A stretch of 64,000 nt of DNA from positions 38,833,338 to 38,897,337 of the forward strand of contig NC_091134.1 of the NCBI RefSeq assembly GCF_041381155.1, written 5' to 3'. This document shows positions 22,771-34,209 of this stretch, piece by piece. Made by a program: the position numbers and the translations under genes. Below the pieces are notes generated by a model that searched no databases, was not told the DNA's origin, and saw nothing but the letters and a program-made list of their open reading frames with translations. Position 1 is the first letter of the stretch. Each line of letters begins with the position of its first letter. Source of the DNA: Argopecten irradians (taxonomy: Eukaryota > Mollusca > Bivalvia > Pectinida > Pectinidae).

Positions 22771-23786
22771 GTAAACAGAAACACGAAATTTCAAATCATG
22801 ATAATGATGGCAATAGCGCTATATAGCTAGCAGCGTGTTTTGTTTAGTTCGCTGATCGACATAAAAGGCTTTATAACAGTGATTACTGATCAGTGGATTC
22901 AGTGCCATGTATAAAAACCAATACACATAAAGACAACTGTGCAGGGACACTGCTTCCAGAAGCATAACGTCATTGTACCCAAATTGATACAGTTACTGTA
23001 CCCAAATTGATACCCTAATTGAGAAATAAGCTGAAACGTTGTTTTTTTTTTTGTTAAATCTTACCTCATTTTTCAGTGGTGATCTACCAAAGATGCACCA
23101 TTTATTGATAACTACGCTTCGTTTTATGCAACTAGTTCTGTTATTTTCTCTGAAATATAACTTTGAAATTGATAACTTGATCTCAAATGTGTTGATCCCT
23201 AGAAATGTGGCCATGGCCGTGCCACAATTACTAATATACTATAATCATGTTTTTTTCAAAGCATAAGGCCTCCTCAATGAAATTTTTATTAATAATGAAA
23301 TTTAAGATATGTAAACACTCAACAAAAATAGAAAAAATATAATTTTTCTATTTAATCAAGTGCATATTGCTCTCTGTTAGCGTTATTTCTCCATCTTGAT
23401 TTTTATTAAAACTGTTAGGCCTACTAGATTCTAGTATCTTGTAACTTGATTGATCCATAATTATGTTTGTAGTATCTAACATTGTTTTTTTTACAATCAT
23501 TAAAAATAATTGATAGTGTTCTTATGACATATACACCATATTGGAACAATATAGACTTTGGTGAATGCCACAGAAAACTGAATTTAAATCATTGAAATAT
23601 CACATAAGTGACATTACCTGGTCTTACAGGGGTACTGAATTAGCGCAGGTACTGTTGTGAAAACACTTGTACAATTTTCACAGTAAAATGTATCACTGCA
23701 TTCAGTAAAAGTCAGTACATGTATAATAAACGCAAGCACACCTCATTTATGTAGTAAAATCATAAAAGTATCTTTTATACATTTTT

Positions 23787-26406
23787 AGCTCACCTGGCCC
23801 GAAGGGCCGGTGAGCTTATGTCATGGCGCGGCGTCCGTCGTCCGTCGTCCGTCCGTCCGTCCGTCCGTCTGTCCGTCAACATTTCCTTTAAATCGCTACT
23901 AGTCATAGAGTTCTGCATGGATTGTAACCAAATTTGGCCACAAACATCCTTGGGGGAAGGGGAACAGAACTTGTATAAATTTTGGCTCTGACCACCCCGG
24001 TAGCTGCAATATTGTAGCCCAAAAGACTTATAGACAGAAAATGGTGTCGTCTTTAGAGCTACAATTGGTGCCTATTACCGCTAATGGAGCAAATTAATGA
24101 TTATGCAAACCATTATTAATCATTTGTTTGCATTTTATCGTACTTGTTTGGTATCGCTTACCTACTAGGCAATAAAACTGAACCACATAAAATATCAAAT
24201 TCTCATCAAGGCATCATTTTTTTTACATATTCATATGAAGAGATCTTTCTGAGGGGAATTTATACGGCGAGTCCACAAATTGTGAATTTTGACGTCTTGT
24301 GACCTGTACGGTAGATATTAAGAATGGTAGTTATGTTTGTTTTGGACAAAAATAATATGTAAATGCAATGTATACGCATAAAAATAATCGGAAACCTACA
24401 AAAAAGTATGAAAAACTATGCCCGAGTGATTTTCGGAGGCAGTGCTCCACTACGACACATAGGGACCAATTCGTACCCGGCCGAAAGGTATAGTAGGCCG
24501 GGTACGTATATTCGTTCTAACCCCCGGGGGCAGGAGGGGCGGGGCCCAATAGGGGAAATAGAGGTAAGTCCTTTAAATCGCTACTTGTCATAGAGTTCTG
24601 AATGGAATGTAACTAAATTTGGCCACAAACATCCTTGGGGGAAGGGGAACAGAACTTGTATAAATTTTGGCTCTGACCCCCCGGGGGCAGGAGGGGCGGG
24701 GCCCAATAGGGGAAATAGAGGTAAATCCTTTAAATCGCTACTTGTCATAGAGTTCTACATGGATTGTAACCCAAATTTGGCCACAAACATCCGTGGGGGA
24801 AGGGGAACAGAACTTGTATAAATTTTGGCTCTGACCGCCCGGGGGCAGGAGGGGCGGGGCCCAATAGGGGAAATAGAGGTAAATCCTATAAATTGCTACT
24901 AGTCGTAGAGTTCTGCATGGATTGTAACCAAATTTGGCCAGAAACATCCTTGGGGGAAGGGGAACAGAACTTGTATAAATTTTGGCTCTGGCCCCCCGGG
25001 GGCTGGAGGGGTGGGGCCCAATAGGGGAAATAGAGGTAAATCCTTTAATTCGCTACTAGTCATAGAGTTTTGTATGGATTGTAACTAAATTTGGCCACAA
25101 ACATCCTTGGGGGTAGGAGAACAGAACTTTTATAAATTTTGGCTCTGACCCCCAGGGGGCAGGAGGGGCAGGGCCCAATAGGGGAAATAGAGGTAAATTC
25201 TATTAATCGCTACTTGTCCTAGAGTTCTACATGGGTTGTAACCAAATTTGGCCACAAACATCCGTGGCGGAAGGGGAACAGAACTTGTATAAATTTTGGC
25301 TCTGACCCCCCGGGGTCAAGAGGGGCGGGGCCCAATAGGGGAAATAGAAGTAAATCCTATAAATTGCTACTAGTCGTAGAGTTCTGCATGGATTGTAACC
25401 AAATTTGGCTAGAAACATCCTTGGGGGAAGGGGAACAGAACTTGTATAAGTTTTGGCTCTGGCCCCCCCGGGGGCTGGAGGGGTGGGGCCCAATAGGGGA
25501 AATAGAGGTAAATCCTTTAATTCACTACTAGTCATAGAGTTCTGCATGGAATGTAACCAAATTTGGCCAGAAATATCCTTGGGAGAATAAGAACTGAGTT
25601 TGTATAAATTTTGGCTCTGGTCCCCCGGGGCAGGAGGGGCGGGGCCCAATAGGGGAATTATAGGTAAATTCTATAAAGTGCTACTTAATTGTCCAAGAGT
25701 TTTGTATGGATTGTAACTAAATTTGGCCACAAGCATCCTTTGGGGTAGGAGAACAGAACTTGTATAAATTTTGGCTCTGACCCCCAGGGGGCAGGAGGGG
25801 CAGGGCTCAATAGGGGAAATAGAGGTAAATTCTATCAATCGCTACTTGTCCTAGAGTTCTGCATGGATTGTAACCAAATTTGGCCACAAACATCCTTGGG
25901 GGAAGAGGAACAGAACTTGTATAAATTTTGGCTCTGATCCCCTGGGGGTAGGAGGGGCGGGGCCCAATAGGGGAAATAGAGGTAAATCCTTTAAATCACT
26001 TCTTCTCATAGAGTTCTGCATGGATTGTAACCAAATTTGGCCACAAACATCCTTGCAATTGGGAGAAGGGGAACAGAACTTGTATAAATTTTGGCTCTGA
26101 TCCCCCGGGGGTAGGAGAGGTGGGGCCCAATAGGGGAAATAGAGGTAAATTCTTTAAATCGCTACTAGTCATAGAGTTCTGCATGGAATGTAACCAAATT
26201 TGGCCAGAAACATCCTTTGTGGAAGGGGAACAGAACTTGTATAAATTTTGGCTCTGACCCCCAGGGGGCAGGAGGGGTGGGGCCCAATAGGGGATTTAGA
26301 GGTTAATATTAAAATTCCTTCAGAAAAGAAACAATGAACCTGTATTCAGAAAATTATTTGGCATTACAAACCAGGTGAGCGATACAGGCCCTCTGGGCCT
26401 CTTGTT
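23787..26406 (+). mobile_element. AGCTCACC element 1 (pearl/Helentron-like, tandem core)
   Basis: It starts with the hairpin AGCTCACCTGGCCC gaa GGGCCGGTGAGCT, followed by cggcgtccgtc and a gtcc simple repeat. About a dozen 157-bp core units follow (cctttaaatcgctac...cagaacttgtataaatttt...gggcggggcccaatagg). It ends caggtgagcgatacaggcc, ctctgggcctcttgtt. The runs of T on both sides fit the T/T target of Helentrons, but the class is inferred. Open frames in the core on both strands are short and shift between units because 157 is not a multiple of three. The second core unit carries a foreign insertion at 24001-24520. Confidence 0.85.
24001..24520 (+). mobile_element. 520-bp insertion in AGCTCACC element 1, hairpin near its end
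   Basis: Core sequence stops at accaccccgg and resumes at cccccgggggc. Near the right end an 11-bp perfect stem (cgtacccggcc / ggccgggtacg, 24472-24506) is followed 14 bases later by CTAA at the junction. That recalls the 3' hairpin plus CTRR end of Helitrons, but there is no TC start. A ccccgg repeat at both junctions would instead suggest a 6-bp target duplication. Family undecided. Confidence 0.5.
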
Positions 26407-27728
26407 CTTGCTGGGTATATCAATTTGGGTATACATAATGTGACAAAACTAGAAATTTTGACACAAGCTGTTAATCATTCTAACAGTAAAAATAAGCATT
26501 GTAATATCAAAAAACAAAGCATCAAAATAAAGTTTGTATGCTCTTCTTAAAAACAAATCAGAAAAAATGAAACACACCAAGCAACACATGTCATAAAGGA
26601 GAAATCTGTGTGTATTGGTATCAATTTGGGTACAATGACGTTATAGTTACATGTTTCTGCTATTTCATTTCCAATACCTGTAATTGGGAAATTCTTACAG
26701 CATTTGCATTAATTTAAGGATCATTGAAAAAAGAAAATTAAAGGAAATCTAACTGATTTAGTTTTTTTAGCTCACCTGGCCTGAAGGGCCGGTGAGCTTA
26801 TGTCATGGCGCGTCGTCCGTACGTCCGTTAACATTTAATTTAAATCGCTACTTGTCCTAGAGTTCTGCATGGATTGTGACCAAATTTGGCCACAAATATC
26901 CTTGGGTGAAGGGGAACAGAACTTGTATAAATTTTGTCTCTGACCCCCCAGGGGCAGGAGGGGCGGGGTCCAATAGGGGAAATAGAGGTACGGTAAACCT
27001 CCGGTTAATTCGAACCGCCGGATAGTTCGAACACGCAAATTTTTCCAGAAAAACGGTAATTTTTTAGCTTGTGATAGTTCGAACACTGACTTTTTATAAT
27101 CAATCCTATTTCGGATAGTTCGAACACGTCAAATTATGAACGTAAAAGTAAGATTTTTGTCGGCAAATCGGCGCAATGGGGTCCCCAAAAATGGTGATAT
27201 ATTTGCATATTGCAACAGTTTTGGTGTTTGGAATAAAGATTGTATAAATGATCATTATAATGACCACATGACAGATAATTAATGAACATTTTAAGCCATA
27301 AATAAAAATAATTTATGCCGATATATCGTACACAAATGTTTAATCTTAGGCCCAGACAATGTATATTTGAATTCGCTGTACCTGATGGAAACACGTGGAA
27401 GAAATCGCCAATGTTTGTTAAGTTCAATCTAGATACGGATATCAGTTTAAGTCATTTTCTGTGGTTTAAATAAAGTTTCTATCTCAGTTAACGGACGTCG
27501 ATGTAAATTATAGGTCGCATCGTGAACGGTGCTGTTTGGGGCCTTGTCCACGTGCACGTATGCATGCGGCTTCTGCTACGCAATTAAATATGAATTCACA
27601 AATTAAATGCCCATGTTTATGAAGAAAATGATTGAATATATTATCTTCAGGAAACTAAATACTTACCCGATAGATTTTCTGCCTTACATTGCTTATGCCT
27701 GGTACATCGGTACTCAAAACTGATTTTT

Positions 27729-29830
27729 AGCTCACCTGGCCCGAAGGGCCGGTGAGCTTATGTCATGGCGCGGCGTCCGTCGTCCGTCGTCCGTCTGTCG
27801 TCCGTCCGTCGTCCGTCCGTCCGTCTGTCCGTCAACATTTCCTTTAAATCGCTACTAGTCATAGAGTTCTGCATGGATTGTAACCAAATTTGGCCACAAG
27901 CATCCTTGGGGGAGGGGGAACAGAACTTGTATAAATTTTGGCTCTGACCCCCGGGGGCAGGAGGGGCGGGGCCCAATAGGAGAAATAGAGGTAAATCCTA
28001 TAAATCGCTACTAGTCATAGAGTTTTGAATGGAATGTAACCAAATTTGGCCACAAACATCCTTGGGGGAGGGGGAACAGAACTTGTATAAATTTTGGCTC
28101 TGACCCCCCGGGGGCAGGAGGGGCGGGGCCCAATAGGAGAAATAGAGGTAAATCCTATAAATCGCTACTTGTCCTACAGTTCTGCATGGATTGTAACCAA
28201 ATTTGGCCACAAACATCCTTGGGGGAGAGGGAACAGAACTTGTATAAATTTTGGCTCTGATCCCCCAGGGGCAGGAGGGGCGGGGCCCAATAGGGGAAAT
28301 AGAGGTAAAACCTTTAAATCGCTACTTGTCCTAGAGTTCTGAATGGAATGTAACCAAATTTGGCCACAAACATCCTTGGGGGAAGGGGAACAGAACTTGT
28401 ATAAATTTTGGCTCTGGTCCCCCGGGGGCAGGAGGGGCGGGGCCCAATAGGGGAAATAGAGGTAAATCCTTTAAATCGCTACTAGTCATAGAGTTCTGAA
28501 TGGAATGTAACCAAATTTGGCCACAAACATCCTTGGGGGAAGGGGAACAGAACTTGTATAAATTTTGGCTCTGACCCCCCGGGGGCAGGAAGGGCGGGGC
28601 CCAATAGGAGAAATAGAGGTAAATCCTTTAAATCGCTACTAGTCATAGAGTTCTACATGAATTGTAACCAAATTTGACCACAAACATCCTTGGGGAAAGG
28701 GGAACACAACTTGTATAAATTTTGGCTCTGACCCCCCGGGGGCAGGAGGGGTGGGGCCCAATAGGGGAAATAGAGATAAATCCTTTAAATCGCTACTAGT
28801 CATAGAGTTCTGCATGGATTGTAACCAAATTTGGCCATAAACATCATTGAGGGAAGGGGAACAGAACATGTATAAATTTTGGCTCTGACACCCCGGGGGC
28901 AGGAGGGGTGGGGCCCAATAGGGGAAATAGAGATAAATCCTTTGAATCGCTACTAGTCATAGAGTTCTACATGGATTGTAATCAAATTTGGCCACAAACA
29001 TCCTTGGGGGAAGGGGAACAGAACTTTTATAAATTTTGGCTCTGGCCCCCCGGGGGCAGGAAGGGTGGGGCCCAATATATATATAGGGGAAATAGAGTTA
29101 AATCCTTTAAATCGCTACCAGTCATAGAGTTCTGGATGGATTGTAACCAAATTTGGCCATAAACATCATTGAGGGAAGTGGAACACAACTTGTATAAATT
29201 TTGGCTCTGACCCCCCGGGGGCGGGAGGGGTGGGGCCCAATAGGGGAAATAGAGATAAATCCTTTAAATCGCTACTAGTCATAGAGTTCTGCATGGATTG
29301 TAACCAAATTTGGCCATAAACATCATTGAGGGAAGGGGAACAGAACACTTATAAATTTTGGCTCTGACACCCCGTGGGCAGGAGGGGCGTGGCCCAATAG
29401 GGGAAATAGAGGTAAATCCTTTAAATCGCTATTAGTCATAGAGTTCTGGATGGATTGTAACCAAATTTGGCCACAAACATCCTTGGGGGAACGGGAACAG
29501 AACTTGTATAAATTTTGGCTCTGACACCCCGGGGGCAGGAGAGGTGGGGCCCAATAGAAGAAATAGAGGTAAATCCTTTAAATCGCTACTTGTCATAGAG
29601 TTCTGCATTGAATGTAACCAAATTTGGCCACAAACATCCTTTTTGGAAGGGAAACAGAACTTGTATAAATTTTGGCTCTGGCCCCCCGGGGGCAGGACGG
29701 GTGGGGCCCAATAGGGGATTTAGAGGTTAATATTAAAATTCCTTCAGAAAAAAAACAATGAACCTGTATTCAGAACATTACTTGGCATTACAAACCAGGT
29801 GAGCGATACAGGCCCTCTGGGCCTCTTGTT
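27729..29830 (+). mobile_element. AGCTCACC element 3 (inside the MITE)
   Basis: Complete copy: 30-base start hairpin, long gtcc/cgtc simple repeat (27770-27832), about twelve 157-bp units, and the gggcctcttgtt end. One unit carries an 8-base tata expansion near 29077. Units are closer to each other than in element 2. Confidence 0.9.
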
Positions 29831-29869
29831 ACCGATTTCAACTCGGATAGTTCGAACTCACGATTTTTT

Positions 29870-31933
29870 AGCTCACCTGGCCCGAAGGGCCGGTGAGCTT
29901 ATGTCATGGCGCGGCGTCCGTCGTCCGTCCGTCGTCCGTCGTCCGTCGTCCGTCTGTCCGTCAACATTTCCTTTAAATCGCTACTAGTCATAGAGTTCTG
30001 CATGGATTTTAACCAAATTTGGCCAGAAACATCCTTGGGGGGAGGGGAACAGAACTTGTATAAATTTTTGCTCTGACCCCCCGGGGACAGGAGGGGCGGG
30101 GCCCAATAGGGGAAATTGAGGTAAATCCTATAAATCGCTACTTGTCCTAGAGTTCTGCATGGATTGTAACCAAATTTGGCCAGAAACATCCTTGGGGGAA
30201 GTGGAATAGAACTTGTATAAATTTTGGCTCTGACCCCCCCGGGGACAGGAGGGGCGGGGCCCAATAGGGGAAATAGAGGTAAATCCTATAAATCGCTACT
30301 TGTCCTAGTGTTCTGCATGGATTGTAACCAAATTTGGCCAGAAACATCCTTGGGGGAAGGGGAACAGAACTTGTATAAATTTTGGCTCTGACCCCTCGGG
30401 GACAGGAGGGGCGGGGCCCAATAAGGGAAATTTAGATAAATCCTATAAATCGCTACTTGTCCTAGAGTTCTGCATGGATTGTAACCAAATTTGGCCAGAA
30501 ACATCATTGGGGGAAGGGAATCAGAACTTGTATAAATTTTGGCTCTGACCCCCCGAGGACAGGAGGGGCGGGGCCCAATAGGGGAAATTAAGGTAAATCC
30601 TATAAATCGCTACTTGTCCTAGAGTTCAGCATGGATTGAAACCAAATTTGGCCAGAAACATCCTTGGGGGAAGGGGAATAGAACTTGTATAAATTTTGGC
30701 TCTGAACCCCCGGGGACAGGAGGGGCGAGGCCCAATAGGGGAAATAGAGGTAAATCCTATAAATCACTACTTGTCCTAGTGTTCTGCATGGATTGTAACC
30801 AAATTTGGCCAGAAACATCCTTGGGGGAAGGGGAACAGAACTTGTATAAATTTTGGCTCTGACCCCCCAGGGACAGGAGGGGCGGGGCCCAATAAGGGAA
30901 ATTGAGGTAAATCCTATAAATCGCTACTTGTCCTAGAGTTCTGCATGGATTGTAACCAAATTTGGCCAGAAACATCCTTGGGGGAAGGGGAACAGAACTT
31001 GTATAAATTTTGGCTCTGACCCCCCGGGGACAGTAGGGGCAGGGCCCAATAGGGGAAATAGAGGTAAATCCTATAAATCGCTACTTGTCCTAGAGTTCTG
31101 CATAGATTGTAACCAAATTTGGCCAGAAACAACCTTGGGGGAAGGGGAATAGAACTTGTATAAATTTTGGCTCTGACCCCCCGGGGACAGGAGGGGCGGG
31201 GCCCAATAGGGGAAATTTAGGTAAATCCTATAAATTGCTACTTGTCCTAGAGTTCTGCATGGATTGTAACCAAATTTGGCCAGGACCATCCTAGGGGGAA
31301 GGGGAACAGAACTTGTTTAAATTTTTGCTCTGACCCCCTGGGGACAGGAGGGGCGGGGCCCAATAGGGGAAATAGAGGTAAATCCTATAAATCGCTACTT
31401 GTCCTAGAGTTCTGCATGGATTGTAACCAAATTTGGCCAGAAACTTTCTTAGGGGAATAGGAACAGAACTTATATAAATTTTGGCTCTGACCCCCCGGGG
31501 GCAGGAGGGGCGGGCCCAATAGGGGAAATAGAGGTAAATCCTATAAATCGCTACTTGTCCTAGAGTTCAGCATGGATTGAAACCAAATTTGGCCAGAAAC
31601 ATTCTTGGGGGAAGGGGAATAGAACTTGTATAAATTTTGGATCTGACCCCCTGGGGGCAGGAGGGGCGGGGCCCAATAGGGAAATTTAGGTAAATCCTAT
31701 AAATCGCTACTAGTCTTAGAGTTCTGCTTGGATTTTAACCAAATTTGGCCCAGAAACATCCTTGGGGTTAACAGAATTCCTATAATTTTTGGCTCTAACC
31801 CTCTTGAGCAGAAAGAGTGGGGCCCAATAGGGGAATTAGAGGTAAATATTCAAATTTCTTCAGAAAAGAAACAATGAACCTTACTAGGCATTACAAACCA
31901 GGTGAGCGATACAGGCCCTCTGGGCCTCTTGTT
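29870..31933 (+). mobile_element. AGCTCACC element 4 (inside the MITE)
   Basis: Complete copy with start hairpin, gtcc tract, about twelve units at regular 157-bp spacing and the gggcctcttgtt end. Only 39 bases of MITE separate it from element 3. Its core subtype (ggccagaaacatccttgg, ggggacaggagg) differs from element 3 (ggccacaaacatcc, gggggcaggagg), so the two are independent insertions rather than one tandem copy. Confidence 0.9.
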
Positions 31934-33364
31934 CCTGAAGCTTAATTTCGGATAATTCGAACTGGTCCATCAATATCTATTTAATTTTGTTCGAAATAAC
32001 CGAAGGTTTACCGTAAATCCTATAAATCGCTACTTGTCCTAGAGTTCTGCATGGATTGTAACCAAATTTGGCCACAAACATCGTTGGAGGAAGGGGAACA
32101 GAACTTGTATAGATTTTGGCTCTGACTCCCCGGGGCAGGAGGGGCGGGGTCCAATAGGGGAAATAGAGGTAAATCCTATAAATCGCTACTTGTCCTAGAG
32201 TTCTGCATGGATTGTAACCAAATTTGGCCACAAACATCCTTGGGGGAAGGGGAACAGAACTTGTATAAATTTTGGCTCTGACCCCCCGGGGGCTGGAGGG
32301 GCGAGGCCCAATAGGGGTAATAGAGGTAAATCCTATAAATCACTACTTGTCCTAGAGTTCTACATGGATTTTAACCAAATTTGGCCTCAAACATCCTTTG
32401 GGGAAGGGGAATAGAACTTGTATAAAGTTTGGCTCTGACCCCAGGGGACAGGAGGGGTAGAGCCCAATAGGGGGATATAGAGGTAAATCCTATAAATCGC
32501 TACTTTGTCCTAGAGTTCTACATGGATTGTAATCAAATTTGGGTCACAAATATCATTGGGAAAAGGGGAACAGAAACCTGTGTAAATTTTGGCTCTGACC
32601 CCCTGGGGGCAGGAGGTGCGTGGGCCCAATAGGGGAAATAGAGGTTAATCCTTTTAAAATCACTACCTAGTCATAGAGTTCTGCATGGAATGTAACCAAA
32701 ATTTGGCCAGAAACATCCTTAGGGGAAGGGGAACAGAGTTTTGTATCAATTTTGGCTCTGACTAGCCCCCAGGGGGCAGTAGGGGCGGGGCTCAATAGGG
32801 GAAATAGAGGTTAATCCTTTAAATCGCTACTAGTCATATATTTCTGCATGGAATGTAACCAAATTTAGGCAGAAACATTCTTGAGGTAAGGGGAACAGAG
32901 TGTGTATAAATTTTGGCTCTGATCACCCCAAGGGCAGGAGGTGCGGGACCCAATTAGGGGGAATAGGAGGTTAATCCTTTAAAACGCTACTAAATTTGGC
33001 CAGAAATATCTTGGGGGAAGGGGAACAGAGTTTGTATCAATTTTGGCTCTGACTAGCCCCAGGGGGCAGTAGGGGCGGGGTCTCAATAGGAGGAAATAGA
33101 GGTTAATCCTTGAAATTTGCTACTAGCTATAGAGTTCTGCGTGGATTGTTACTAATTTGGCCAGAAACATCCTCTGGGGAATGGGAACAGAGTTTGTATA
33201 AATTTTGGCTCTGACCCCCTGGAGCAGAAAGAGTAGGGCCCAACAAGGAATTTAGAGGTAAATCTTTAAAATTCCTTCAGAAAAGAAACAATGATCCTGT
33301 ATTGAGAACATTATCTGGCATTACAAACCAGGTGAGCGATACAGGCCATCTGGGGCCTTTGTTT

Positions 33365-34059
33365 CATATCTTGATCAGACCAAATTGTAGCAGTTGAAAA
33401 AAACATCTAGAGAAGAAGCTGTACTAAATGTAAAGTTATATATGTCTGCTTATGTAGGTTTGCTTTTATACATGTATACATATATATTATTCAATATAGA
33501 ATTATTATTTATAGGGTTACTTTAATGTTCCACACTGGCTGTGTCATCAACATATCTTTCAAGTTTCAACAGGAAATTAGCTATATATAAGATCTAGACG
33601 CAGTAGCCAGAATCATTATGCTACATCATCAGATGATGAAAAAATATCATGTTGCTAGTTTATATATAATATATTGAATTTTGATCATGATTCAACACCA
33701 GATATCATTTTATATACATTTGTATATTCAAACATGCTGTTGTGACTAAGCCTGTATCAATTAAGACCACCGGCTTATTAGACCACCTTCTCAGGTTCCC
33801 AAAATGGTCAATCGAACACATTTTGTTCCTGTGTATAAAGATCTAGACATTTGGCTATTTAAAGACCATTTTTCCTTGGTCCAATATGATCATGAGTAGT
33901 CTAGATCTTTACAGACAGGTTTGACAGGAGATCAAGAAGAGAGCTAAAACTATATAGCTCAAAAAGTCTATATTTTCCTTTTTATTTGTTTTATTTATTA
34001 GTAACTTTAACTAATCAGGAAAATATTTTTATTATGCATGCACTTTTTTCTTTCTATAG
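33365..34059 (+). other. Gene 2 intron part, AT-rich
   Basis: Nothing recognisable up to the acceptor cttttttctttctatag. Confidence 0.5.
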
Positions 34060-34209
34060 ATAGTTTTTGTTGTTCAGTGGAGGATGTAAGGCAGATGTTG
34101 GTACAGCCTGTTACAGACACCACTAACTGTACTACAGGGGAGGTCTGTAATGGTTCATCATGTGTCTGTGATACAACTCATTACCAGAATGGTGTTAACT
34201 GCCTGGAAA
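34060..34209 (+). pseudogene. Gene 2 N-terminal cysteine-rich exon, frame-disrupted
   Basis: It aligns along its length with the intact minus-strand exon 59445-59613. Shared parts include the upstream acceptor tract, TTCAGTGGAGGATGTAAGGC, the GEVC...CVCDT region and the end HYQNG..CLE before gtaagt. Relative to that exon it has an extra T in an early T run and another extra T in cctgTtacag, and it lacks some codons in the middle. Entered in phase 0 (as required by the signal exon at 19822) it hits a stop after nine codons. A phase-1 entry is open throughout but loses the first cysteines. Either the exon is dead, or the two extra Ts are sequencing errors and it encodes GGCKADVGTACTDTTNC followed by TTGEVCNGSSCVCDTTHYQN. 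Confidence 0.7.

Larger units (their letters stand above)
22964..26644. mobile_element. TIR DNA transposon carrying a nested repeat element
   Basis: A perfect 27-bp inverted repeat bounds the span: ataacgtcattgtaccc... at 22964-22990 and its reverse complement at 26618-26644. Subterminal copies of acccaaattgata occur inside both ends (about 22999 and 26411). Flanking TA is compatible with a TA target. Without the AGCTCACC element inside (23787-26406) it is about 1.06 kb and non-coding. Confidence 0.65.
26991..32013. mobile_element. pogo/Tigger-like MITE, split by two later insertions
   Basis: Terminal inverted repeats of 25 bp with two mismatches start CGGTAAACCTCCGGTTAATT and lie inside a duplicated TA. 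Internal repeats of ggatagttcgaacac resemble those of pogo-type elements. Its own sequence is 26991-27728 plus 29831-29869 plus 31934-32013, about 860 bp in all. It has no transposase, so it must be mobilised in trans. Confidence 0.85.
26769..33364 (+). mobile_element. AGCTCACC element 2 (host of nested insertions)
   Basis: The left part is 26769-26990 (hairpin, short gtcc tract, first core unit). The right part is 32014-33364 (about eight more core units and the caggtgagcgatacaggcc end). The two parts join exactly at gaggTA/TAaatcc once the MITE at 26991-32013 is removed. Right-hand units carry many more indels than those of elements 3 and 4, consistent with greater age. Confidence 0.85.

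Noticed and set aside
24738-32237. Many minus-strand frames of 60-140 codons with a repeated GPAPPAPGG...NLYKF...CGQIW pattern
   Set aside because: They lie inside the 157-bp tandem core of the AGCTCACC elements. The unit is not a multiple of three, the frames rotate from unit to unit, and frames open on both strands. No splice or initiation context.
23787-33364. CRISPR-like regular array
   Set aside because: Regular 157-bp spacing comes from tandem core units of eukaryotic interspersed elements. There are no short repeats with unique spacers and the genome is clearly animal.
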